6,629 nt of DNA, from the NCBI GenBank assembly GCA_019683665.1, contig JADGIB010000208.1:1-6629 (forward strand), written 5' to 3'. Source of the stretch: Solirubrobacteraceae bacterium (GTDB taxonomy: Bacteria; Actinomycetota; Thermoleophilia; Solirubrobacterales; Solirubrobacteraceae). The stretch's first letter is position 1, and each line of letters begins with the position of its first letter. The notes below the pieces were generated by a model. It was not told the DNA's origin, did not search any database, and saw nothing but the letters and a program-made list of their open reading frames with translations. Position numbers and translations under genes: made by a program. This document shows positions 1 to 6,629 of the stretch, in pieces.

Positions 1-60
1 GCGTCGCCCCGTCCAGGAGCGCGCCGGCGCCGGCGGCCAGCGGCGCGGCGAGCAGCTCGG
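1..60. repeat. 60-bp direct repeat of an internal comF segment (copy A)
   Basis: Positions 1-60 match 446-505 at 59 of 60 bases. The only difference is position 10 (C) against 455 (G). Similarity ends abruptly after position 61. Copy B lies inside the comF coding region. Read leftward, copy A keeps the comF frame and would encode AELLAAPLAAGAGALLDGAT, where ComF residues 100-119 have Arg in place of Gly at residue 117. The copy sits at the window edge, so its full extent to the left cannot be seen. It could be a real partial gene duplication, the start of a second comF-like fragment, or an assembly artefact at a contig end. Confidence 0.85.
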
Positions 61-80
61 CCACGGATGCCGGCCGCGCC

Positions 81-95
81 CGGGTGCGCCACCCG
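81..95 (-). terminator. small hairpin downstream of comF
   Basis: CGGGTG (81-86) pairs with CACCCG (90-95) around a 3-nt loop, 13 bp beyond the comF stop codon in the direction of transcription. There is no U-tract on the leftward strand. It may help end the comF transcript, but in DNA this GC-rich a 6-bp stem can occur by chance. Confidence 0.2.
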
Positions 96-107
96 CCCCG
101 CCCCCGG

Positions 108-803
108 TCAGCGCCCGGTGGCGCGGGTCGCGGTGAGGACGTGGACGCGCCGCGCCCCGGCGGCGCGCAGCGCGCCCGCGCACGCCTCGAGCGTCGCGCC
201 GGTCGTGTGGACGTCGTCGACGACGACCGCCGTCTCCGGCGCCGGCGCGCAGGCGACGACCCCCGCCCGGCGCCCGGCGGCCAGGCGGCCGGCCCGGGAG
301 CGGCCGAGCTGGCGCGCGGCCGCGGGGCGGTGCAGGCACGCGGCCAGCGGCCGCCCGGTCCGCCGGGCCAGGGCGGCGGCGATGAGGGCCGCGTGGTCGA
401 ACCCGCGCCGGCGCGACCGCCGCGGGTCGGCGGGCGCGGGGACGAGCGTCGCCCGGTCCAGGAGCGCGCCGGCGCCGGCGGCCAGCGGCGCGGCGAGCAG
501 CTCGGCGGCGGCGAGGCGCCCGCGGAACTTCAGCGCCGCGACGAGCTCGCGCGCCGGCCCGTCGTGGGCGAACGGCGCCCAGGCGCGCTCCCACGCCCGC
601 CCCCGGGCTGGGCAGGGCGCGCACGGCCGCGGCAGCGCGCAGCGCGGGCAGGTGTCGGGGCCCAGCCACGGCAGCGCGGCCGCGCACGCCGGGCAGAGCC
701 GGTCGTCGAGCCCGCCGACGGGCGCGCCGCAGGCCGGGCAGGCGGGCGGGGCGACGGCGGCGATCAGGAGGCGCAGCGGGGCGGGGAGCGGCACGGCCGC
801 CAT
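108..803 (-). CDS. comF: ComF family phosphoribosyltransferase-like protein
   Basis: ComF-family protein of 231 residues, usual for the family. In competent bacteria ComF works with DNA-uptake proteins. In many others its role is unclear, so a competence function is not shown here. Eight cysteines form four CxxC-type pairs (C22/C25, C37/C40, C52/C55, C61/C64), an N-terminal zinc-ribbon arrangement. The family block LKFRGR is at 91-96, RRRGFDHA at 131-138, and RQLGRSRAGR at 164-173. The PRPP-binding loop VVVDDVHTTGAT spans 193-204. Start choice: the ATG at 803 directly abuts GGGAGG with no spacer. A GTG three codons later (792-794) has that same Shine-Dalgarno 9 nt upstream and may be the true start. 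The frame stays open to 1013, but that part lacks family similarity and overlaps ctaG. Residues 100-119 are duplicated at the window edge. Confidence 0.88.
   Translation of the reverse strand: MAAVPLPAPLRLLIAAVAPPACPACGAPVGGLDDRLCPACAAALPWLGPDTCPRCALPRPCAPCPARGRAWERAWAPFAHDGPARELVAALKFRGRLAAAELLAAPLAAGAGALLDRATLVPAPADPRRSRRRGFDHAALIAAALARRTGRPLAACLHRPAAARQLGRSRAGRLAAGRRAGVVACAPAPETAVVVDDVHTTGATLEACAGALRAAGARRVHVLTATRATGR
446..505. repeat. 60-bp direct repeat (copy B, inside comF)
   Basis: This is the partner of the 1-60 repeat, in the same orientation and offset by 445 bp. It encodes ComF residues 100-119, the stretch between the LKFRGR segment and the VPAP strand. It is the ancestral-looking copy because it is embedded in an intact gene. 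Confidence 0.85.
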
Positions 804-921
804 CCTCCCGCGGCGCGCGTGACGGAACACCACGCGATCGCGGCGCAACCGCACCGGGACCGCGCCGGGACGCCGCGCGCGGGGCCCGCGGCGGCGGACG
901 CTGCGACAATCGGACGCGGTC
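804..921. other. divergent intergenic region between comF and ctaG
   Basis: This 118-bp, extremely GC-rich gap separates two divergently transcribed genes and should hold both promoters. The only AT-containing element I can pick out is GACAAT at 905-910, described separately. The comF Shine-Dalgarno GGGAGG (on the leftward strand) is at 804-809. I see no convincing -35 box, operator or small gene. Confidence 0.6.
905..910 (+). promoter_or_regulatory. candidate -10 element for ctaG
   Basis: GACAAT matches the TATAAT consensus at 4 of 6 positions and is preceded by TGC, resembling an extended -10. It ends 11 nt before the ATG at 922, so a transcript starting the usual distance downstream would have almost no leader. 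This fits the absence of a clear Shine-Dalgarno before ctaG. No TTGACA-like -35 is visible 17 bp upstream. Confidence 0.35.
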
Positions 922-1845
922 ATGCCTCCCGCCGCCCTCTCCGACGCCGTGGCGGCCGCCTCCCCCGACGCCGCCTGGACCATCGAACCCGGCGCGATCG
1001 CGCTCATCCTCATCCTCGGCGCGCTCTACGTGCGCCGCTGGCGGCAGGTCCGCGCCCGCGACGGGGCCCGCGCCGCCGGCGTCGGCCGCCTCCTCCTCTT
1101 CCTGCTCGGCCTGCTCGGCCTCGTCGCCGCGCTCATCTCCCCCATCGACCGGCTCGCGGAGCAGATCCTGGCCATGCACATGGTCCAGCACGTGATCCTC
1201 CTGGACCTCGTCCCGATCTGCCTCATCCTCGGGCTGACGAAGGCGATCATGCGCCCGCTGACGCGGCGGCTGCAGCCGATCGAGCACGGCCCGCTCGGCC
1301 ACCCGGCGCTCGCCGCGATCGCCTACATCGCGTCGATGTGGGTCTGGCACATCCCGGCGCTCTACGACGCCGCCGCGAAGTACGCCAGCGTCCACGTCCT
1401 CGAGCACGTCTTCTTCCTCACCGCCGGCGTCCTCTACTGGTGGCACCTCGTCGGGCCGCTGCGCACGCGGCTGGCCGCCGACGGCCTGGCCCCGGTCGGC
1501 TACATGCTCTCGACGAAGCTCGGCGTCGGCCTGCTCGGCATCCTGCTGACGTTCGCCCCCGAGGCGATCTACGCCTTCTACGCCGGCCAGCCCGAGTACT
1601 GGGGCCTGACCCCGACCGCCGACCAGTCGGTCGCCGGCGTCATCATGGCCCTCGAGCAGTCGATCGTCATGGGCATCGCGCTCGCGTGGCTGTTCGCCCG
1701 GATGCTGACCGAGTCCGAGAAGGCGATGCAGCGCGAGGAGCGCTACGGCGACCTCGCCGAGACGGCGGTCAGCCCTCCAGGACCGCTCCGTCCGGGATCC
1801 GGCGCGCCTGCGGGCCCTCCTGCGCCACCCGCACCCGGCCCCTGA
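922..1845 (+). CDS. ctaG: CtaG-like cytochrome c oxidase assembly protein (Caa3_CtaG family)
   Basis: Predicted multi-pass membrane protein of 307 residues, assigned to the Caa3_CtaG family, which supports assembly of caa3-type cytochrome oxidase in Bacillus (probably copper-site formation). About seven hydrophobic segments lie near residues 24-38, 56-72, 89-106, 128-146, 162-180, 197-216 and 236-260. Potential metal-ligand histidines sit where the family has them: H86 and H90 in MHMVQH, H143 in VWHIP, H158 and H162 in VHVLEH, and H175 in WWH. The polar tail after residue 262 ends in a Pro/Gly/Ala-rich stretch (about 284-307) that is antisense to the end of the uridylyltransferase gene, so it is probably non-conserved. 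No oxidase subunit gene is nearby. No good Shine-Dalgarno precedes the ATG, so the message may be leaderless. The exact substrate or partner cannot be read from sequence. Confidence 0.88.
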   Translation: MPPAALSDAVAAASPDAAWTIEPGAIALILILGALYVRRWRQVRARDGARAAGVGRLLLFLLGLLGLVAALISPIDRLAEQILAMHMVQHVILLDLVPICLILGLTKAIMRPLTRRLQPIEHGPLGHPALAAIAYIASMWVWHIPALYDAAAKYASVHVLEHVFFLTAGVLYWWHLVGPLRTRLAADGLAPVGYMLSTKLGVGLLGILLTFAPEAIYAFYAGQPEYWGLTPTADQSVAGVIMALEQSIVMGIALAWLFARMLTESEKAMQREERYGDLAETAVSPPGPLRPGSGAPAGPPAPPAPGP

Positions 1846-3160
1846 CGACGACCCGGGCGCCGAAGGCGACGTCGCCCTCGACGGTGAGCTCGTCGCAGCC
1901 GACGAGCGACGGCGCCCCGTCGGCGAAGCGCGCCTCGAAGTCGGCCAGGCGCTTGTAGTAGCGGTCGTCGAGGTCGATGACCGGCGGGCCGCTGCGGCCG
2001 GGCGCGAGCCCGACCTCGAACGCGTCGCTGACCGCGTAGGCGTCGGAGCGCAGCGCGAGCAGGTCGTTCGTCGTCTTCACCGGCGCGAACCGCCGCCGCG
2101 GCACGCGCAGCGCGGCGGCGCCGGGGACGACGCCGATCGCGGCGCCCATCGCCGTCTCGAGCTGGATGACCGCCGGGGACTCGGGGTCGCGCGGGTCGAC
2201 CGTCTTGCGGTTGACGATCATCGGCAGCGGCAGGATCCCGTCGCGGCGGCGCAGCTCGGCCGCGAGCGCGCGCAGGTCGAGCCACAGGTTGTTCGTGTTG
2301 AAGTAGCGGTGGCGCTCGACGTCCTGGAAGGCATCGAGGTCCGCCTCGGGCGTCTGGGCGATCTCGCGCAGGACGAGCCCGCCGTCGGCGCGGCGGCGCG
2401 CGAGGTGGCCGCCCTTGCGGTCGGCCGGGGTGCGGTCGGCGACCTCCATCAGGAACGGGATCTCCTCGCGGGCGATCCAGGCGAGGATCCGCGGGTCGAG
2501 CGTCGCGCCGAGGTTGTCGACGTTGGCGACGAACGCCCAGCGGTAGCCGCGCTCCAGCAGCGCGTCGAGCATCCCCGAGCTGACGAGCGCCGGGTAGAGG
2601 TCGCCGTGGCCGGGCGGCGCCCACTCGAGCGCCGGGTCGGCCGGCCACGACACCGGCCGCAGGTCGTCGGCCCGCAGCTTCGGCTCCTTGTGCTGGACGA
2701 AGTCGAGCGGCACGTCGGCGGCCAGCTGCGGGTAGCGGGCCAGCCGCTCCAGCGACGGCTCCCGGGTCGAGAACGAGTTCATGAGCACGAGCGGCAGCCG
2801 CGCCCCGGTCCGCTCGCGCAGCGCGAGCACCTGGCGGGCGACGATGTCGAGGAACGTCAGGCCGTCGCGCACCTCCAGCAGCGACTTCGGCCCGGCCAGG
2901 CCCATGCTCGTCCCCAGGCCGCCGTTGAGGCGCAGGACGATCGCCTGGTCGAGGATCGCCCGGACGTCCTCCACCGGCTCGAGCTCGTCGGCGTCGGGGA
3001 GGCGCTCGACCGGCTCGATCTCCGCCTCGGGCACGAGGCCGGTGTCGCCGGCGACGAGCCGTCCGTACAGCTCCGAGAAGGTCGCGATCGCCGGCTCGCT
3101 GACGCCCTCGGCGCGCATCTTCTCCACGCTGGCCCGCAGGCCGCTGTCGTTCCCGCTCAT
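1769..3160 (-). CDS. UTP--glucose-1-phosphate uridylyltransferase, eukaryote-like UDPGP family
   Basis: Protein of 463 residues that should make UDP-glucose and pyrophosphate from UTP and glucose 1-phosphate in the cytoplasm. It belongs to the UDPGP family of eukaryotic UGP2, not to the GalU type usual in bacteria. The signature LNGGLGTSMGLAGPKS spans 78-93 (nucleotide-binding loop with the catalytic-region Lys). Other blocks are PPGHGDLYPAL at 182-192, NVDNLGAT at 213-220, FNTNNLW at 287-293 and KTTNDLLALRSD at 362-373. A C-terminal beta-helix-like tail follows (about 424-445, repeated V/G pattern). The serine-containing GTSMG...GPKS form argues against a UDP-GlcNAc pyrophosphorylase. The N-terminal helix with EKMRAEGVSEPAI fits the family, so I keep the ATG at 3160. 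An ATG at 3118 has a GGAG 3 nt upstream as an alternative. It is the last gene of the operon, 12 bp after the short SAHH gene, and its 3' end overlaps ctaG by 77 bp. Confidence 0.92.
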   Translation of the reverse strand: MSGNDSGLRASVEKMRAEGVSEPAIATFSELYGRLVAGDTGLVPEAEIEPVERLPDADELEPVEDVRAILDQAIVLRLNGGLGTSMGLAGPKSLLEVRDGLTFLDIVARQVLALRERTGARLPLVLMNSFSTREPSLERLARYPQLAADVPLDFVQHKEPKLRADDLRPVSWPADPALEWAPPGHGDLYPALVSSGMLDALLERGYRWAFVANVDNLGATLDPRILAWIAREEIPFLMEVADRTPADRKGGHLARRRADGGLVLREIAQTPEADLDAFQDVERHRYFNTNNLWLDLRALAAELRRRDGILPLPMIVNRKTVDPRDPESPAVIQLETAMGAAIGVVPGAAALRVPRRRFAPVKTTNDLLALRSDAYAVSDAFEVGLAPGRSGPPVIDLDDRYYKRLADFEARFADGAPSLVGCDELTVEGDVAFGARVVVRGRVRVAQEGPQARRIPDGAVLEG

Positions 3161-3172
3161 CCGCCGGCGATG

Positions 3173-4423
3173 CTAGCCGCCGCTCGGCGACCACACGCCG
3201 AGGTAGGCGCGCTGCTCGTCGGTGAGCGTGTCGATCTCGACGCCGAGCGAGGCGAGCTTCAGGCGGGCGACCTCGCGGTCGATCTCGTCGGGCACCGGCT
3301 GGACGCCGTGCGGGAGCGTCCCGCCGGCGGCGACGAGATGCTCGACGCAGAGCGCCTGCAGGGCGAAGCTCACGTCCATGACCTCGGCCGGGTGGCCGGC
3401 CGCGGCGGCGAGGTTGACGACGCGGCCGCGGGCCAGGAGGTTCAGCCGCCGCCCGTCGGGGAGCGTGTACTGCTCGACGAGCGGGAGCACCTCGCGCCCC
3501 TCCCCCGCGAGCGCCTGCAGCCCGGCGAGGTCGATCTCGACGTCGAAGTGGCCGGCGTTGGCGAGCACGGAGCCGTCCTTCATCCGCTCGAAGTGCGCGG
3601 TCGTGAGGACGTCGCGCCCGCCGGTGACGGTGATGAACACGTCGCCGCGCTCGGCGGCCACGAGCGCGGGCATGACGCCGAAGCCCTCCATCCGCGCCTC
3701 GAGCGCGCGGAGCGGGTCGACCTCGCAGACGATGACCTCGGCGCCGGCGCCGCGCGCCCGCAGCGCGATGCCCTTGCCGGTCCAGCCGTAGCCGAAGACG
3801 ACGACGGTGCGGCCCGACAGCAGCAGGTTCGTCGCGCGCAGGATCCCGTCGAAGGCCGACTGGCCGGTGCCGAAGCGGTCGTTGATCGTCCGCTCGGTGC
3901 GCGCGTCGTTGACGGCGAGGACCGTGCAGCCGAGGTCCTCGATCGCGCGCAGGCGCACGAGGCCGGTCGTCGTCTCCTCCATCCCGCCGAGCATCCCGTC
4001 GGTCGCCTTCGCGGCGTGCAGCGTCGAGATGAGGTCGGCGCCATCGTCGACGGTGATCTGCGGGCGGCTCTTGACGAGCGCGCCGATGTGGCGGGCGTAG
4101 TCGGCGGGCCCCTCGCCGCGGCGGGCCTGCACGACGGCGCCGTGGCGCTCGACGAGCGCGGCGGCGACGTCGTCCTGGGTCGAGAGCGGGTTGGCGGCGC
4201 AGAGCGCGGTCTGCGCCCCGCCCGCGATGAGCGTCCGCACGAGGTTCGCGGTCTCGGCCGTCACGTGCAGGCACGCGGCGACCCGCACGCCCTCGAGCGG
4301 GCGCTCGGCGGCGAAGCGCTCGCGGATCGAGCGCAGGACGGGCATGAACCCGTCGGCCCAGTCGATGCGCGCCTCGCCCTCGTCGGCGAGGCGCGCATCG
4401 GCGATGTCGTTCTGGGGCGCCAT
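3173..4423 (-). CDS. short-type adenosylhomocysteinase paralogue with altered active site
   Basis: SAHH-family protein of 416 residues, resembling the short archaeal/Thermotoga type. It lacks the roughly 40-residue insert and the C-terminal KPDHYRY tail of the long form. It retains H53, T55 and E57 (CLHVTAET), D127 (VDDGAD), E150 (EETTTG), the NAD-binding GYGWTG at 211-216, the ribose-binding acidic E234, H292 in AGHFDVEID, N337 and H344 (AAGHPAEVM). The catalytic segment, which in canonical enzymes reads TKxxFDN (human K186, D190, N191), here reads TERTIND at 176-182. That puts Glu at the Lys, Asn at the Asp and Asp at the Asn. Those residues normally drive 3'-oxidation and proton transfer, so ordinary SAH hydrolysis is doubtful. 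It may be a regulatory or structural partner of the long SAHH, or act on another nucleoside; archaeal short forms include an S-inosylhomocysteine hydrolase. The frame is intact and flanking motifs are conserved, so decay is unlikely. It starts 12 bp after ahcY with only a weak Shine-Dalgarno. Confidence 0.85.
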   Translation of the reverse strand: MAPQNDIADARLADEGEARIDWADGFMPVLRSIRERFAAERPLEGVRVAACLHVTAETANLVRTLIAGGAQTALCAANPLSTQDDVAAALVERHGAVVQARRGEGPADYARHIGALVKSRPQITVDDGADLISTLHAAKATDGMLGGMEETTTGLVRLRAIEDLGCTVLAVNDARTERTINDRFGTGQSAFDGILRATNLLLSGRTVVVFGYGWTGKGIALRARGAGAEVIVCEVDPLRALEARMEGFGVMPALVAAERGDVFITVTGGRDVLTTAHFERMKDGSVLANAGHFDVEIDLAGLQALAGEGREVLPLVEQYTLPDGRRLNLLARGRVVNLAAAAGHPAEVMDVSFALQALCVEHLVAAGGTLPHGVQPVPDEIDREVARLKLASLGVEIDTLTDEQRAYLGVWSPSGG

Positions 4424-4435
4424 GGCCCCGGCACC

Positions 4436-5890
<1,455 letters not shown>

Positions 5891-5910
5891 CGGTCCTCCG
5901 GGAGCTGGGG

Positions 5911-6273
5911 TCAGGACAGTGCCGCCTCGAGCAGCCGCTGGTGCTTCTCCTGCTCGAAGCGCAGCCAGTCGGCGGCGGGGACGTCGTCGGGACGCTTCGG
6001 CTTGGCCTCGAACCACGCGTCGACGGCGGCCGCGAGCTCGGGCTCGCGGCGCAGGCGCAGCGCGAAGCCCATCTCGGCCAGGCCGACGTCGTGGGCGTTG
6101 AGGAGCTCGCGCAGCGTGCGCAGGCGCTGCAGCTCCTCGGGGCCGTACAGCCGGTAGCCGGCCGGCGAGCGCTTCGACTGGATCAGCCCCATGCTCTCGA
6201 CGTAGCGGAGCATCCGGGGCGACCAGCCGGTGGTCTCGGCGGCCTCATGGATCGTGAGGGCGTCCACGGACAC
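5911..6273 (-). CDS. MerR family transcriptional regulator
   Basis: Small DNA-binding regulator of 120 residues from the GTG at 6273. Counted from that start, a MerR-type helix-turn-helix lies near residues 7-26 (LTIHEAAETTGWSPRMLRYVE), followed by the wing RSPAGYRLYGPEELQRL at about 35-51. A charged, helical C-terminal half ends in a likely dimerisation helix (WLRFEQEKHQRLLEA). It has no cysteine, so it is not a Cys-coordinated metal or redox sensor of the classical MerR kind, and no large effector domain is present. An in-frame TTG at 6282 would add three residues, but it overlaps the -10-like TAAGGT and the dyad, so I prefer GTG 6273 as a leaderless start (GTG 6267 is also possible). The gene is first in the operon, 20 bp before ahcY. 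Control of its own operon is inferred from position. The ligand is unknown; SAH, adenosine or homocysteine are guesses only. Confidence 0.88.
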   Translation of the reverse strand: MSVDALTIHEAAETTGWSPRMLRYVESMGLIQSKRSPAGYRLYGPEELQRLRTLRELLNAHDVGLAEMGFALRLRREPELAAAVDAWFEAKPKRPDDVPAADWLRFEQEKHQRLLEAALS

Positions 6274-6280
6274 GGACCCC

Positions 6281-6306
6281 AACCTTACCGCGATCGTGTC
6301 AAGGTT
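6281..6306. promoter_or_regulatory. 26-bp dyad, candidate MerR operator
   Basis: The arrangement is AACCTT-N4-CGATCG-N4-AAGGTT. The outer arms (6281-6286 and 6301-6306) and the central palindrome CGATCG (6291-6296) share one centre at 6293/6294, giving 10 of 13 paired positions. It lies directly upstream of the MerR start and overlaps its -10-like element. Dyads at the promoter are the usual binding sites of MerR dimers, so autoregulation is inferred. Confidence 0.55.
6282..6302 (-). promoter_or_regulatory. candidate promoter of the MerR-SAHH operon
   Basis: On the leftward strand TAAGGT (6287-6282) fits the TAnnnT -10 form common in actinobacteria and ends 8 nt before the GTG at 6273, consistent with a leaderless message. 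A perfect TTGACA lies at 6302-6297, but only 9 bp separates the two. That is far too short for a standard sigma-70 promoter, so the TTGACA may simply be part of the dyad. No -35 box is seen at normal spacing. Confidence 0.35.
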
Positions 6307-6313
6307 CCCGGAT

Positions 6314-6346
6314 CCCCTGCCCGCAGGGGGAGGGGAAACACCCCTC
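6314..6346 (-). terminator. two abutting hairpins downstream of the 6352 gene
   Basis: CCCCTG (6314-6319) pairs with CAGGGG (6324-6329) around a 4-nt loop, and GAGGGG (6330-6335) pairs with CCCCTC (6341-6346) around a 5-nt loop. The hairpins touch without a spacer and lie 5 bp past the stop codon of the leftward gene at 6352, upstream of the MerR promoter. There is no U-tract. The position suits a terminator separating two transcription units. Because both stems use G4/C4 arms, they can also pair with each other in alternative ways. Confidence 0.45.
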
Positions 6347-6351
6347 TCGGG

Positions 6352-6629
6352 CTACTCGGTCGCGCGCAGGACGCCCTTGCGGTTCTTGTGGCGCTCCTCG
6401 TAGAGGCGCACGAGCGCCCGCAGCGCCGGGTCGGCGCCGGCGAGGCGCGCGCGGACCTCGGCGACGGTCATGTCGTCGTAGCCGGGCCACGGGGCCTCGA
6501 CGTGGATCTCGGGGCCGGGCGAGCCGGGCGCGGCCTGCGCCTCGCGCTCGGCCTCCCGCCGGCGGGCCGCGTCGGCCGAGGTCAGGTCGCCCGCGTGCGG
6601 CGACGGGGGCGCCGGCTCCGGGGCGGGCC
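6352..6629 (-). CDS. hypothetical protein, C-terminal part (N-terminus beyond window)
   Basis: A leftward frame is open from the window edge to a TAG at 6352-6354 and supplies at least 91 residues. The visible N-terminal part is low-complexity and rich in Pro, Ala, Arg and Glu (starting PAPEPAPPSPHAGDL, then an Arg/Glu-rich patch RRREAEREAQ). It looks like a disordered linker. The last ~46 residues look folded: PWPGYDDMTVAEVRARL, then LRALVRLYEERHKNRKGVLRATE. I have seen this PGYD..TVAEVRARL...L..YE..HKNR..VL style at the C-termini of uncharacterised actinobacterial proteins, but I cannot name a function. The reading frame is chosen over overlapping ones because it runs through the whole stretch, shows high G/C at third positions and gives this patterned C-terminus. 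It is probably a separate transcription unit, ended by the hairpins at 6314-6346. Confidence 0.6.
   Translation of the reverse strand, partial: PAPEPAPPSPHAGDLTSADAARRREAEREAQAAPGSPGPEIHVEAPWPGYDDMTVAEVRARLAGADPALRALVRLYEERHKNRKGVLRATE

Noticed and set aside
804..1013. N-terminal extension of comF up to 1013
   Set aside because: The added 70 residues have no ComF similarity and would overlap the start of the divergent ctaG gene. The zinc-ribbon domain begins just after the ATG at 803.
84..1958. Long rightward frame across comF and ctaG
   Set aside because: It is antisense to comF and out of frame with ctaG, with an Arg/Pro-rich product and no recognisable motif.
1769..3160. UDP-N-acetylglucosamine pyrophosphorylase as the identity of this gene
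   Set aside because: The nucleotide loop reads LNGGLGTSMG...GPKS, the UGP2 form, not the GGQGTRLG...PKG form of the GlcNAc enzymes.
3875..3900. Local frameshift as the cause of the TERTIND change in the short SAHH
   Set aside because: Reading this stretch in the other two frames does not restore anything like TKxxFDN, and the flanks (AVNDA before, RFGTGQS after) are conserved in one continuous frame.
5891..5910. SAH riboswitch upstream of ahcY
   Set aside because: Only 20 bp separates the MerR stop from ahcY, and the operon leader at 6273 is probably absent, so there is no room for the known SAH riboswitch fold.
5891..6016. N-terminal extension of the long SAHH
   Set aside because: It overlaps the MerR coding region in another frame, is Arg/Ala-rich, and a good GGAGG precedes the ATG at 5890.
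6299..6490. 63-codon leftward frame crossing the hairpins
   Set aside because: It runs through the intergenic hairpins and dyad region and is Arg-rich. The frame ending at 6352 gives a better-patterned protein and continues to the window edge.

Overview
The window is very GC-rich (G/C dominates third codon positions, and almost every real gene has long open shadow frames). Its protein set points to a high-GC actinobacterium: a Caa3_CtaG-type oxidase assembly protein, a mycobacterial-type long adenosylhomocysteinase (SAHH), TAnnnT-like -10 elements close to start codons, and a Pro/Ala-rich protein with an actinobacterial-looking C-terminal block. My best guess is a Thermoleophilia/Solirubrobacterales-like lineage. 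That is inference from protein style, because no rRNA or marker gene is present.

Layout. Positions 1-107 lie downstream of comF. They hold a 60-bp near-perfect copy of an internal piece of comF and a small hairpin. A ComF-family phosphoribosyltransferase runs leftward (108-803). A 118-bp divergent gap (804-921) separates it from a rightward gene for a multi-pass CtaG-like cytochrome oxidase assembly protein (922-1845). That gene converges on, and overlaps by 77 bp, the end of a leftward four-gene operon. In transcription order the operon is a MerR-family regulator (5911-6273), long SAHH ahcY (4436-5890), a short SAHH paralogue of the archaeal/Thermotoga type (3173-4423), and a eukaryote-like UDPGP-family UTP-glucose-1-phosphate uridylyltransferase (1769-3160). 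Gaps inside the operon are only 20, 12 and 12 bp. Upstream of the MerR gene is a 26-bp dyad, then two abutting hairpins, then the 3' end of another leftward gene (6352 to the window edge).

How the genes fit together. The long SAHH keeps all recognisable catalytic residues and should clear S-adenosylhomocysteine after methyl transfer. The short paralogue beside it keeps the Rossmann site and most substrate contacts, but the catalytic K...DN segment reads E...ND. It may therefore be catalytically dead, regulatory, or chemically altered. The MerR gene is first in the operon and the dyad overlaps its putative -10, so autoregulation and control of the methyl-cycle genes is a reasonable inference. 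The UDP-glucose gene at the end links sugar-nucleotide supply to the same transcript.

The most unusual observations are the active-site change in the short SAHH paralogue, the pairing of two SAHH subfamilies in one MerR-led operon, the dyad, and the edge duplication of comF. I found no CRISPR array, insertion sequence, tRNA or rRNA.
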